A stretch of DNA of 26,829 nt from Affinibrenneria salicis (GTDB lineage: Bacteria > Pseudomonadota > Gammaproteobacteria > Enterobacterales > Enterobacteriaceae). Positions 1-6,914 of this stretch are shown piece by piece. Numbering within the stretch: the first letter of the stretch is position 1; every line of letters begins with the position of its first letter. The notes beneath the pieces are model-generated. The model made no database searches. It saw only the letters and a list, made by a program, of their open reading frames with translations, and had not been told where the DNA came from. The translations under genes and the position numbers were made by a program. The stretch spans positions 1 to 26,829 of the forward strand of contig NZ_VYKJ01000024.1 of assembly GCF_008710095.1 (NCBI RefSeq), given 5' to 3'.

Positions 1-120
1 CTGGGCCGTTATCCTGCAATCGGCTTACGCAAAGCGCGCGCATTGCGTGATGAAGCTCGCGAGCTGTTGGCTAAAGGCATCAACCCCTGCACTGTTCGCA
101 AACAAAAGCGGCAGGCCGCA
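1..120 (+). pseudogene. P4-type integrase fragment, N-terminal DUF4102 part
   Basis: The open frame starting at base 1 encodes about 39 residues typical of the N-terminal arm-binding domain of P4-like tyrosine integrases: a GRYPAIGL stretch, then an arginine/alanine-rich helix and the motif LLAKGINPC. The gene begins before the window. Similarity ends around base 117-120, where the sequence passes into an unrelated integrase fragment on the other strand, so the catalytic domain is absent. What follows in this frame has no integrase character. It is a broken gene, probably the remains of an island integrase. The junction position is approximate. Confidence 0.7.
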
Positions 121-122
121 CC

Positions 123-410
123 TCACGGTCGATGGCTCGTTGCTGCGGCGTATAGCCGGGGCCACCAGCGGCGGGTGCCAGCCAGCCGGTTCTTTAGTGT
201 GCCGGCGGATAAATCCTCTGATTGCCAGCGCGTCAGCAGGGTGTTGATATGCTTACCTTTAAGCGAAGTAGCGCGCATCTGGCGGAAACCGGCCTCACGT
301 AACTGGCGGGCCATCAGGGTCAGAGACCGTTTTCTGTCAGCCTGCGTGGTATGGCTGCCGTCCCGGTTGCGTCGGCAAAGCTGGTTCAGCATCCATGTCA
401 GGTTATCCAA
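123..410 (-). pseudogene. Truncated integrase of a second family (SAM-like N-terminal domain only)
   Basis: The product has the N-terminal core-binding region seen in a family of enterobacterial integrases (Phage_int_SAM_2 type), with LCRRNRDGS near the start, then LMARQLREAGF and LTRWQSEDLSAGTLKNRLA. A good ribosome site (AGGAGG on the minus strand, about 417-427) sits five bases before a TTG at 410, which I take as the original start instead of the ATG at 500. Homology fades after the RWW motif around 165. A stop follows at 123, so the catalytic C-terminal domain is missing. It abuts the other integrase fragment tail to tail, which suggests recombination between two islands. Family assignment is from memory of the domain and is moderately sure. 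Confidence 0.6.
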
Positions 411-650
411 ATCAGCCTCCTCTTTGTCGGTCTTTTTGCTACAGTTAATTCGCTTGTTCTGAGAGGAAATCGGGTTAGTGTAATTGCCAACTCGCCGCAT
501 TCACTGCGACAAGATCCCCGAAGGGCAGGGGCCAGACGCTCAGAACGTCTGTTGCCTCAGATTGAGGCATCCGCCTTGTTTCCTGCTGGAAAGCCGGGCG
601 GAGGGTATTGCCTGAAAAACGCGATAAAACCTCCTTTGTTGCAGATGGAT

Positions 651-678
651 GAAAAGAAAATGCGGGCCTGCGGCCCGC
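651..678 (-). terminator. Possible rho-independent terminator, minus strand
   Basis: A perfect 7-bp stem (GCGGGCC, loop of three, GGCCCGC at 662-678) is followed on the minus strand by a T-rich run (ATTTTCTTTTC). It could end leftward transcripts, but no clear gene lies just upstream of it on that strand. Confidence 0.4.
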
Positions 679-986
679 TACGGATAAGAGACATTGATTA
701 AATTGGGCCAGTAATACCCTGAGAGAAAGAAGGCTCAACCCGATTAAGGGGCGACGCCGGGAATGAGCCGGAAGCGTCTGGATGGCTCCATCCTGACCGG
801 ACAGACACTCGCAGGAGCCAATGCCTTTGGGATGGCCGGATGAGTACGGCCAGCGCAGCATATACGCTGAGCCATGTTTCCGGTGTTCAGACCCGCCGGA
901 AGGTTGTTGCAGGGAGTATGCCGGAGCATCGTCACGCAGACAGTAATGAATGGGGCATTGCGCCAGCCCATATTGTTGCTGGGTTG

Positions 987-1024
987 CATAAAGCCGTCAC
1001 TGCGGCGGCAGTGACGGCTTTATG
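987..1024. terminator. 17-bp perfect hairpin, likely bidirectional terminator
   Basis: Two 17-base arms (987-1003 and 1008-1024) are perfectly complementary around a 4-base loop GGCG. The stem base reads CATAAAG/CTTTATG, so an A-run leads in and a T-run leads out on both strands, as in many bidirectional terminators. It lies 160 bases beyond the stop of the leftward hydrolase gene and could end that transcript. Confidence 0.55.
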
Positions 1025-1183
1025 TTGGCGCAGAGCGAATAAACAGTGGCAAGGCGCGGCTAAATCTGACGGTCGGCTAAGCGCGAGGAGCGGACGTCTG
1101 CCAGAAAACTATTCCTGACTACCATCGATTAGCCCCTGCCCGGCAAATTCTATATCTATGACAGACACTGACAAGTGAGGATA

Positions 1184-2440
1184 TTAGTGATGATTAGAAC
1201 ATTCCACTTGCAAGAATTCTGCAAGCGCAGCCGTGACTGCCTGCGCAGCTTCAGTCGGAGGATGATGACCTGTTCCAGCCAGGATGAGTAGACGGGCCTC
1301 AGGGATCAGGGTAGCTATCTCCTGACTCAGTTCAATAGGTGTTGCAGTGTCCTGTTCCCCACAAATGATCAAGGTCGGAGCACTGATGTCAGCCAGTAGT
1401 TCCGTTATATCACCCCGTTCAAAAACCGCAGCGTCCAATGCAAGCGCTAATCCTGAGCGATTGTGAGATAGCATAATACGAAGCTCGCGTGCCGCCTCTC
1501 CCTGATTATTCTGCAACCATTCTCCACTATTGATATAACCCTGAATTTTTTTAAATAAATCTTCACGCGCATGTTCTGAACCGGTGAGCAGAGTTTCACG
1601 CTGCCTGTGCCAGTTTTGCAGACGTTCAGGGAATTCCGCTCTGGCACTGGTGCCGATCAGAACCAGACCGGAGACCAACTGCGGATAATAAGCTGCAAGT
1701 CTGATGCCGACCATTCCGCCCTGACTCTGTCCGATAAAGGTTACTTTGCCTAGTGACAGTTCCTCAATCATTAACGCTAAATCCCTGCTCAGATCGTCAA
1801 GTTTCCAACCGGCGGGATCGTATTCGCTCAGGCCATGTCCCGGCATGTCCAAAACAATACAACGATACGACTTACTCAGCACCTGAAATTGTGCCGAGAA
1901 AATTTCATGATTTACGAACAATCCGTGAGCAAAAATAAGCGTCGGTCCTTCGCCAATATCGCGGTAATGATACAGCGTGCCATTAATTCTAACCTGCTGA
2001 AGCTGCCATTCATCACTGGCATCAAAAGCCCTGCTAAGTAGAGCTGAATCTTCAAACATTTGATAACGAATGATTTTCGATCCTGATACCTTAAAGTGAA
2101 TGACCATATCGCTGCCAACCGCATTTCCCGTACTCAGTACAGTATGACGAAAACGCCCCAGTACCAGAACGCTGTCATTATGGGGAATAATTTCACTGAT
2201 GGAAAAATCCAGTGGTCTGAAGTTTTGCGGGAAATTTTGCAACCAGCGCTTGACTCGGCGGGGCCCCTTTAATAGCCCAACGGTAGACACTCCTGGCTCA
2301 CCATCGATATGCCACACGACATTGTCATCAAGCAGGCTGACGATATCATCCAACTTTCCTTCAGCAAATGCCGCCAGATAAGCCTCAACAGTCTTTCTTG
2401 CGCTCCGCTCCTGTATATCATGAGTATTTGTCGCTTCCAT
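1184..2440 (-). CDS. SnoaL-like domain fused to alpha/beta hydrolase
   Basis: This 418-residue protein has two parts. Residues about 12-130 look like a SnoaL/NTF2-like fold, a small cone-shaped domain used in isomerases, cyclases and binding proteins. Residues about 148-412 are an alpha/beta hydrolase with the oxyanion HG at 172-173, nucleophile elbow GQSQGG (Ser239), acid Asp364 in CGEQD and His392 in TGHHPP. No signal peptide or membrane segment is seen, so it is probably cytosolic. The start at 2440 has AGGA eight bases upstream. It is divergent from a LysR regulator 140 bases away, which probably controls it. Substrate unknown; an ester, lactone or C-C bond hydrolase acting on a small organic molecule is plausible. 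The gene sits in the island-like left part. Confidence 0.85.
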   Translation of the reverse strand: MEATNTHDIQERSARKTVEAYLAAFAEGKLDDIVSLLDDNVVWHIDGEPGVSTVGLLKGPRRVKRWLQNFPQNFRPLDFSISEIIPHNDSVLVLGRFRHTVLSTGNAVGSDMVIHFKVSGSKIIRYQMFEDSALLSRAFDASDEWQLQQVRINGTLYHYRDIGEGPTLIFAHGLFVNHEIFSAQFQVLSKSYRCIVLDMPGHGLSEYDPAGWKLDDLSRDLALMIEELSLGKVTFIGQSQGGMVGIRLAAYYPQLVSGLVLIGTSARAEFPERLQNWHRQRETLLTGSEHAREDLFKKIQGYINSGEWLQNNQGEAARELRIMLSHNRSGLALALDAAVFERGDITELLADISAPTLIICGEQDTATPIELSQEIATLIPEARLLILAGTGHHPPTEAAQAVTAALAEFLQVECSNHH

Positions 2441-2543
2441 CTTATTGTCCTGTTTTAGTCATAATGAGTTGTCACTGGTAAATGCCATGATTAAGAGTGT
2501 ATTTCTTCCATTTTCAGAAAAATATAGATAAAATTGGCTAATT

Positions 2544-2563
2544 ATTTTCCAAAAATAGAAAAT
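2544..2563. promoter_or_regulatory. Candidate LysR operator in the divergent promoter
   Basis: ATTTTC and GAAAAT form a perfect 6-bp inverted repeat separated by eight bases, just before the LysR gene. The AT-rich dyad fits the T-N11-A style of LysR sites. A looser related dyad (ATTTTC AG AAAAAT) lies at about 2510-2523. Placement between divergent regulator and target is the classic arrangement; binding is inferred. Confidence 0.45.
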
Positions 2564-2580
2564 ACAGACGTGGAATAAAT

Positions 2581-3456
2581 ATGGACTGGAACGATTTACG
2601 TTTCTTTTTGGAAGTCGCGCGAACAAATAGCCTCACCAAAACAGCTATTAAACTGAAGGTCAGCCAGTCAACAGTTTCAAGAAGGATTAGCGAACTTGAG
2701 AGCAGTTTACAGACCTGCCTGTTCCTTCATCATCAGACTGGGTACTTTCTTACCGATGCTGGCGAGGAAGTTCTCAAATATGCGGAAGAGGTGGAAGGCA
2801 AGGTAGGGAAACTGGAGAAAAAAATCTCTGGGCGGGATCTGACTCCTGCCGGAACAGTACGCCTGGCGACAGCCGTTACGCTGGCAAACCACCTGATCGT
2901 TCCTGCGTTACCACGCTTCAAGGCCTGTTATCCTGACATCATGCTGGAGCTTATAACAGGTGTAAACACCGTCTCAGTCGTACGAAATGATGCAGATATT
3001 GCACTTCGGCTTGTCCGTCCTGAGCAAAATTCCGTGAAGATACGAAAGGTAGGTGTCGTAGCATCAGCGGTGTTCGGTTCAGAAACCTATATCCGCGAGC
3101 ATCCTGCGCCCGCAGATAGCCCGATAACAGGCCGGAGTTTTATTACATGGGACAAGTCGTTCAGTCACCTCCCCTCTGCCAGATGGCTCAATGAACACTT
3201 CCCAGACAGGGCGTCGACATTAGCCTCGACCAGCCTTGTAACACAGATTGCTGCAGTAAAAGCAGGCCTGGGACTGGCAGTTTTACCCTGCTTCATTGCC
3301 GCGCAGAACAGCGATCTGGTGGAAATTATCCACACACAATGTGTGTTTTCTGAAGACCTCTGGTTGGTCAGTCATACCGACTTAGCAGCATCTTCACGGA
3401 TCAGGGCTGTGGCTGACTTTTTAATAGAAATTATCGCTGAAGCTCATCTGGCATGA
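2581..3456 (+). CDS. LysR-family transcriptional regulator
   Basis: The 291-residue product starts with the standard LysR winged helix-turn-helix (residues 1-60, with FLEVARTNSLTKTA then VSQSTVSRRISELE). A periplasmic-binding-protein-like effector domain follows from about residue 90, and length is normal for the family. It is transcribed away from the SnoaL-hydrolase gene, and LysR proteins usually regulate such a divergent neighbour and themselves. The effector is unknown and may be a substrate or product of the hydrolase. The ATG at 2581 has only a weak ribosome site (GTGGA), consistent with low expression. The frame is intact with no missing core elements. Confidence 0.9.
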   Translation: MDWNDLRFFLEVARTNSLTKTAIKLKVSQSTVSRRISELESSLQTCLFLHHQTGYFLTDAGEEVLKYAEEVEGKVGKLEKKISGRDLTPAGTVRLATAVTLANHLIVPALPRFKACYPDIMLELITGVNTVSVVRNDADIALRLVRPEQNSVKIRKVGVVASAVFGSETYIREHPAPADSPITGRSFITWDKSFSHLPSARWLNEHFPDRASTLASTSLVTQIAAVKAGLGLAVLPCFIAAQNSDLVEIIHTQCVFSEDLWLVSHTDLAASSRIRAVADFLIEIIAEAHLA

Positions 3457-3607
3457 CCTTGCTGAGTTATTGCTGTCAAGCTCAAAATATCTGCTTCTGG
3501 CACTGAGCCGACAGTCAGATCTGATAGACCCAGAGTAGTAATATGTCAGATTAAGTACGAATCAACGCACTTTAGCTCATTTAAGAATAACCATGCCTAA
3601 GCCGCCA

Positions 3608-3922
3608 TCAAATTCCAAAGTCTTCTCGAAACCGATCACTCTGATGCATCCGCTCGTGCAGAACTGTCGCGATACCGATGTCGCCGTTTGATAGTCTGCG
3701 CCAGTAGACAACATGTCGCTCGTAGCGAAAGAAAAAACCTTCTACCTCACATTCGGCGGGTATCGGTCGCGATACGACTTCATGGGTTTCTATCTTGCTA
3801 AATGCCTGAAACATGCCGGTAATGTAGCGATCCGCTTGCTCTGTACCCCATCGCTCGCGGGTGTAGCGGTAGATCTCGTCAAGACGATAAGAGGCGGCCT
3901 CCTGAATGCGAACATTAGCCAT
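3608..3922 (-). CDS. ParE/RelE-type toxin of a toxin-antitoxin pair
   Basis: From the ATG at 3922 the product is 104 residues, the usual ParE/RelE toxin size. It has an N-terminal helix pair (IQEAASYRLDEIYRYT), a central stretch with IPAEC and a C-terminal strand FFFRYERHVVYWRR followed by IGIATVLHERMH, all typical of the ParE fold. ParE toxins act on DNA gyrase, whereas RelE relatives cut mRNA; the sequence favours ParE by its partner. A longer frame begins at 3946 but overlaps the antitoxin; the 3922 start leaves a 4-base gap after the antitoxin stop, which fits translational coupling. Such pairs often stabilise islands, and this one lies close to the att-like site at 4500. Confidence 0.85.
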   Translation of the reverse strand: MANVRIQEAASYRLDEIYRYTRERWGTEQADRYITGMFQAFSKIETHEVVSRPIPAECEVEGFFFRYERHVVYWRRLSNGDIGIATVLHERMHQSDRFREDFGI

Positions 3923-3926
3923 AGGG

Positions 3927-4181
3927 TCAGGCCTTGTTGCGTGCAATGATATCGGCGGCGGTCAGGGATACGTATGAAGACTCTGGTGCAGCAAAAGCAT
4001 TAGTCAGTTCGGCCTTAAGTCGTGCGAATGCTTCCGCTTCTACCCGCTCTTTGTCCCGGCGGATCAGGTCCCGGACGTACTCGCTGACGTTATCGTAAGC
4101 GCCGTTTTCGCCTACGTTGGCGGCCACGAAGTCGCTCAGCGGCCCTTTGAGGCGAACGGTCATTGTCGTGGTTCGGGACAT
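3927..4181 (-). CDS. ParD-type ribbon-helix-helix antitoxin
   Basis: This 84-residue protein has the RHH layout: strand residues TTTMTVRLKGPL, then a helix with YDNVSEYVRDLIRRD that matches ParD antitoxins, and an acidic, flexible C-terminal tail with a hydrophobic segment that would wrap the toxin. It precedes the toxin gene by four bases, the normal antitoxin-first order. A ribosome site (GAGG) sits about eight bases before the ATG. The RHH domain normally represses its own promoter. Family-level identification is secure; the exact subfamily is not. Confidence 0.85.
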   Translation of the reverse strand: MSRTTTMTVRLKGPLSDFVAANVGENGAYDNVSEYVRDLIRRDKERVEAEAFARLKAELTNAFAAPESSYVSLTAADIIARNKA

Positions 4182-4212
4182 GGTGTGTACCTCACTAATG
4201 AATCACGTATTA

Positions 4213-4241
4213 AATATAATCAAAAAATAATACAAAAACAA
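4213..4241 (-). promoter_or_regulatory. Probable sigma-70 promoter of the toxin-antitoxin operon
   Basis: On the minus strand TTGTTT (4241-4236) and TATATT (4218-4213) are separated by exactly 17 bases. They lie 32 bases before the antitoxin start in a very AT-rich stretch. Good spacing and position; not tested. Confidence 0.55.
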
Positions 4242-4742
4242 CGTGGAACCCTATGCCATAAGGTGTAAATTATATGAATAAAAGTTCATATTTTCATATG
4301 GTTATGAAACATTGGTATATTGTGTTTGGCGCGGAGATAATATTAATCGGGAAAGGCGATTGAGCTTTGATGGCTGTTTAAAGGCGCTGCTAATTCGTTT
4401 GCTTGATCAGCCCCCAAAACAAGGCTAATTTCAAGGCTCGACTGATACTGACAGTATCAAATCAACGTTAATAAACTCAGACTTAGCAACTCAGCGCTTG
4501 TCTCGTTTCCCGCTCCAATTCTTGTTCTATAGACAGCTACCAAAGTCTGTATCTCTATGATTAAATAGGGTAATTTATCTGTTGGGCCTCCAGCGAAACC
4601 CACTGAAAACCACCGTCGACCAGGCCGAAGTAGTACACAAATTAGTACACGAAAATCGGGTGCATTACGGGTGCGGATTGTTTACTGAGTCGCTTCCCTG
4701 TGCGCGGTACACCTCTCTTCAATCTTGAAGGAGGCAACCCCT
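4242..4742. other. Island boundary region with att-like site and integrase control region
   Basis: This 500-base gene-free stretch holds an 8-1-8 perfect inverted repeat (4443-4459, TGATACTG A CAGTATCA) and the tRNA-Gly 3'-end copy (4500-4520). Two direct TAGTACAC repeats follow (4631-4638 and 4643-4650), 12 bases apart just before the integrase. The short repeats could be arm-type integrase sites and the inverted repeat a regulator or excisionase site; these roles are inferred from position. Confidence 0.45.
4500..4520 (+). repeat. att-like copy of the tRNA-Gly 3' end (21 bp)
   Basis: These 21 bases are identical to 26710-26730, the last 18 bases of tRNA-Gly(GCC) plus three more. The following 40 bases still match at 28 positions, and a TGAAAACCACC block recurs at the same distance (4604-4614 versus 26814-26824), with no gaps. 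There is no tRNA 5' half here. This is what a site-specific integrase using the tRNA 3' end leaves at an element boundary. It lies directly before an integrase start, as expected for the integrase-proximal end of an element. Confidence 0.75.
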
Positions 4743-5005
4743 ATGGTGTTAACCGATGCCGTCGCCTGGCAGGCCCGTACCACCGGCAAAGCCTATACCC
4801 TGAACGATAACGATGGGCTGTCACTGTTCGTGACCGCCAACGGCGCGAAGAAATGGCACTTCCGCTTTTCGTTGCAGGGTAAACAGCAGCGAATCTCGCT
4901 CGGTTTTTATCCCGTCTTCTCCCTGAAACAGGCGCGCCAGCAGCGCGACGAATTGCGTGCGCAGTTGGCTGCGGGTAACGATCCCTGCAGTTATGAAGCG
5001 CGAAA
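4743..5005 (+). pseudogene. P4-type integrase, N-terminal fragment cut by IS1 remnant
   Basis: From the ATG at 4743, preceded by GAAGGAGG with good spacing, about 87 residues match the DUF4102 arm-binding domain of P4-like tyrosine integrases: LNDNDGLSLFV, KKWHFRFSLQGKQQRISLGFYP, and LKQARQQRDELRAQLAAGNDP. Around residue 88 the frame passes without a break into IS1 InsA sequence and stops at 5159, so the catalytic domain is lost. The tRNA-Gly 3'-end copy 220 bases upstream indicates the former attachment site. It is a decayed island integrase. An ATG at 4725 in the same frame lacks a comparable ribosome site. Confidence 0.8.
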
Positions 5006-5572
5006 GCCGGGGGGAAAAGAGCAACTCGTTGATATGGCTTTCAACGGCGCTGGCGTTCGTGATGCCGCCAGAACCCTGCAAATCGGTATTAATACCGTTA
5101 TTCGAACGTTAAAAACTTTCGCCCCGCCGGATAACGTCATCTCCGGTTGCCCATGCTGATGTGGCGCTAATCTGTGAACTTGACGATCAATGGAATTTTG
5201 TCGGCAGTAAAGCCCGGCAGCACTGGCGCTGGTACGCATACAATACAAAAACGGGTGGCGTACTGGCATACGCTTTTGGTCCACGAACTGATGAAACCTG
5301 TCGTGAACTGCTGGCGTTGCTTGTCCCCTTTTAACATCGGCATGATAACCCGCGATGACTGGAACAGTTATGCCAGAGAAGCACGGAAGGAGGAGCCTCT
5401 GACCGGCAAGATATTTACTCAGCGTATTGAACATAACAACCTGACGCTGAGAACCAGAATAAAAAGGCTCGCTCGCCTGGCGAACCATCTGCTTCTCACG
5501 CTCTGCAGAACTACACCGGTAATTGCTGCCTCCATTGAAAAATACATGTTCTACTAAATTGGAATCATCGTC
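5006..5572 (+). mobile_element. IS1-family insertion sequence, truncated and frameshifted
   Basis: The left part encodes the end of InsA (VDMAFNGAGVRDAARTLQIGINTVIRTLK), and the rest encodes InsB without its original upstream half. The sequence up to 5556 corresponds to the right end of IS1, and AAATTGGAATCATC after the InsB stop resembles an IS1 right terminal repeat (about 12 of 17 positions). The left end with its terminal repeat and most of InsA is missing. It interrupts the integrase before it and ends shortly before ada. The left boundary is estimated from where integrase similarity stops. Confidence 0.8.
5149..5557 (+). pseudogene. insB: IS1 transposase InsB, frameshifted
   Basis: Residues matching InsB run in frame from ADVALICELDDQWNFVGSKAR through TDETCRELLALL, then hit a stop at 5332-5334. 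One base over, the protein continues with PFNIGMITRDDW, GKIFTQRIEHNNLTLRTRIKR and the terminal IEKYMFY before a stop at 5555-5557. A single extra base in the run TGTCCCCTTTT (about 5323-5332) explains the shift. A second irregularity around LANHLLLTL also departs from the usual InsB sequence. The DDE-type transposase is therefore inactive. Programmed shifting occurs in IS1 between insA and insB, but not at this place. Confidence 0.8.
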
Positions 5573-5654
5573 TGTCACGCATTAAGAACGATTAACTCCC
5601 TGTCGGCTATAAAAATCCACCTGTAGCTGTTTGCGGCGCGCGATAACGTTTACG

Positions 5655-6725
5655 TCAGGATTTTTCATCCTCCTGTTCGCGATCGAGGAGGCGCTGTTTA
5701 CGCTCGATCCCCCAGCGGTAGCCGGACAGATCGCCATTGTGCCGTACCACGCGGTGGCAAGGGATGGCGACCGCAATGCGATTCGCGCCACAGGCTTGCG
5801 CGACGGCACGAACCGATTTGGGCGCGCCGATACGCGCGGCGATTTCGCTGTAGCTCGCCGTGGTTCCCGGCGGAATGTCTCGCAGCGCCAGCCAGACGCG
5901 CTCCTGAAAAACGGTGCCCTGAACATCAAGCGGTAAATTGAGTCCCTGATTCGGCTGTTCGACGAAACCCACGACTTGCGCCACCAGTCGCTCGAATTCG
6001 GCATCCCCGCCGATTAGCTCGGCCTGTGGAAACTGATCCTGCAGATCGCGTGTGAGCGCATCCGGATCATCGCCTATAAAAATGGCGCAGATGCCTTTCT
6101 GGCTCTGAGCAACCAAAATCGCGCCCATCGAGCATTGGCCTACGGCAAAGCGAATGAGCGAACCCTGACCGCCGCGGCGGTAGTCTCTGGCTCGCATACC
6201 GAGTCTGGCGTTCGACGTTTCATAGAAGCGACTGTTGGCGTTGAAGCCTGCGCCATAGATTGCGTCGGCCACGGTCTGGTCCCGACAAGCCAGCTGTTCG
6301 CGCATGCGGCGGGCGCGGTGCGCGGTAATGTAGGCCTTAGGCGTGAGTCCGGTCTGCGCTTTGAAGATGCGGTGAAAGTGGGACGGACTCATACCCAACT
6401 GGCCGGATAGCGTCATCAGATCGGGCGGCGTCTCCGCGGTTTCGATCAGCCGGCAGGCGCTGGCGACGATGTTTGTCCAATGGCCGGCGACATCGTTGCG
6501 GCGGCTTGGCCGGTAGCCGGCGGCTTCGGCCTCTTCGCCGGAAGCGAAAAACGCTACATTTTCCCGTTTGGGAAGACGGGCCGATGATCCTGGCCGGGCA
6601 TAGACGCCGGTGGTTTTGACCGCATAGACGAAGTGTCCGTCCGCCGCGGAATCCCGCGCCAGAACGGCTTGCCAGCGTTGGTCGTCGCTTTTGTATTCGG
6701 CGGGGGGCGATGGCTGGGCGCTCAT
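5655..6725 (-). CDS. ada: Ada-type O6-methylguanine methyltransferase/AraC regulator with degenerate zinc domain
   Basis: The 356-residue product aligns along the whole length of E. coli Ada: N-Ada domain (about 12-82), AraC-type helix-turn-helix (about 88-185), ribonuclease-like linker domain and the methyltransferase domain (about 270-350) with IPCHRVV, where Cys323 accepts the methyl group from O6-methylguanine. In E. coli four cysteines (38, 42, 69, 72) bind zinc, and Cys38 takes methyl from phosphotriesters to switch on transcription. Here the equivalents are Ala43, Ser47, Ser74 and Asn77, so zinc binding and the methyl switch should be lost. The rest is intact, implying selection for repair. 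Start at 6725 has AGGAG upstream. I see no AAAGCGCA Ada box in 6726-6914. It lies downstream of the MFS gene on the same strand. Confidence 0.9.
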   Translation of the reverse strand: MSAQPSPPAEYKSDDQRWQAVLARDSAADGHFVYAVKTTGVYARPGSSARLPKRENVAFFASGEEAEAAGYRPSRRNDVAGHWTNIVASACRLIETAETPPDLMTLSGQLGMSPSHFHRIFKAQTGLTPKAYITAHRARRMREQLACRDQTVADAIYGAGFNANSRFYETSNARLGMRARDYRRGGQGSLIRFAVGQCSMGAILVAQSQKGICAIFIGDDPDALTRDLQDQFPQAELIGGDAEFERLVAQVVGFVEQPNQGLNLPLDVQGTVFQERVWLALRDIPPGTTASYSEIAARIGAPKSVRAVAQACGANRIAVAIPCHRVVRHNGDLSGYRWGIERKQRLLDREQEDEKS

Positions 6726-6914
6726 GCTAACTCCTGTTTTTTATTGCGGGCAATGTCAGCATAGAAAAATAGTCGAGTGCAATAACTCCGATTTTTGCGA
6801 TCAAATTCATTTTTTCTCGCTGCAACGGCCGTTCTGCTCAGCGGCCGCCGACGGCAATCCCGTTCTGCCGCTTTGCGGGCCATCACCCGGCGATAAAACG
6901 GGCGTCCGGGGTCC

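Larger units (their letters stand above)
411..1183. other. Non-coding stretch with strong hairpins, no convincing gene
   Basis: About 770 bases lie between the integrase fragment and the hydrolase gene. Open frames here (for example 840-1118 plus, 475-861 minus) have no recognisable domain and read through hairpin sequence, so I do not call them. A 26-codon frame (763-843, plus) overlaps the next frame by ATGA, but no ribosome site supports it. Two strong inverted repeats are listed separately. The stretch may be a remnant of an integrative element or carry an unannotated RNA; the sequence does not decide. Confidence 0.5.

Noticed and set aside
840..1118. 92-codon plus-strand frame
   Set aside because: No domain, reads through a perfect hairpin that creates repetitive alanine/valine sequence, and has no ribosome site.
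3927..3946. Toxin start at 3946
   Set aside because: It would overlap the antitoxin by 20 bases and add residues not typical of ParE; ATG at 3922 gives the family length.
5323..5334. Programmed frameshift in IS1
   Set aside because: The shift lies inside insB, not at the insA-insB junction where IS1 uses a programmed shift, so it is a decay mutation.
6726..6914. Ada box for autoregulation
   Set aside because: No AAAGCGCA or its complement is present; GATCGCAA is only a weak resemblance.
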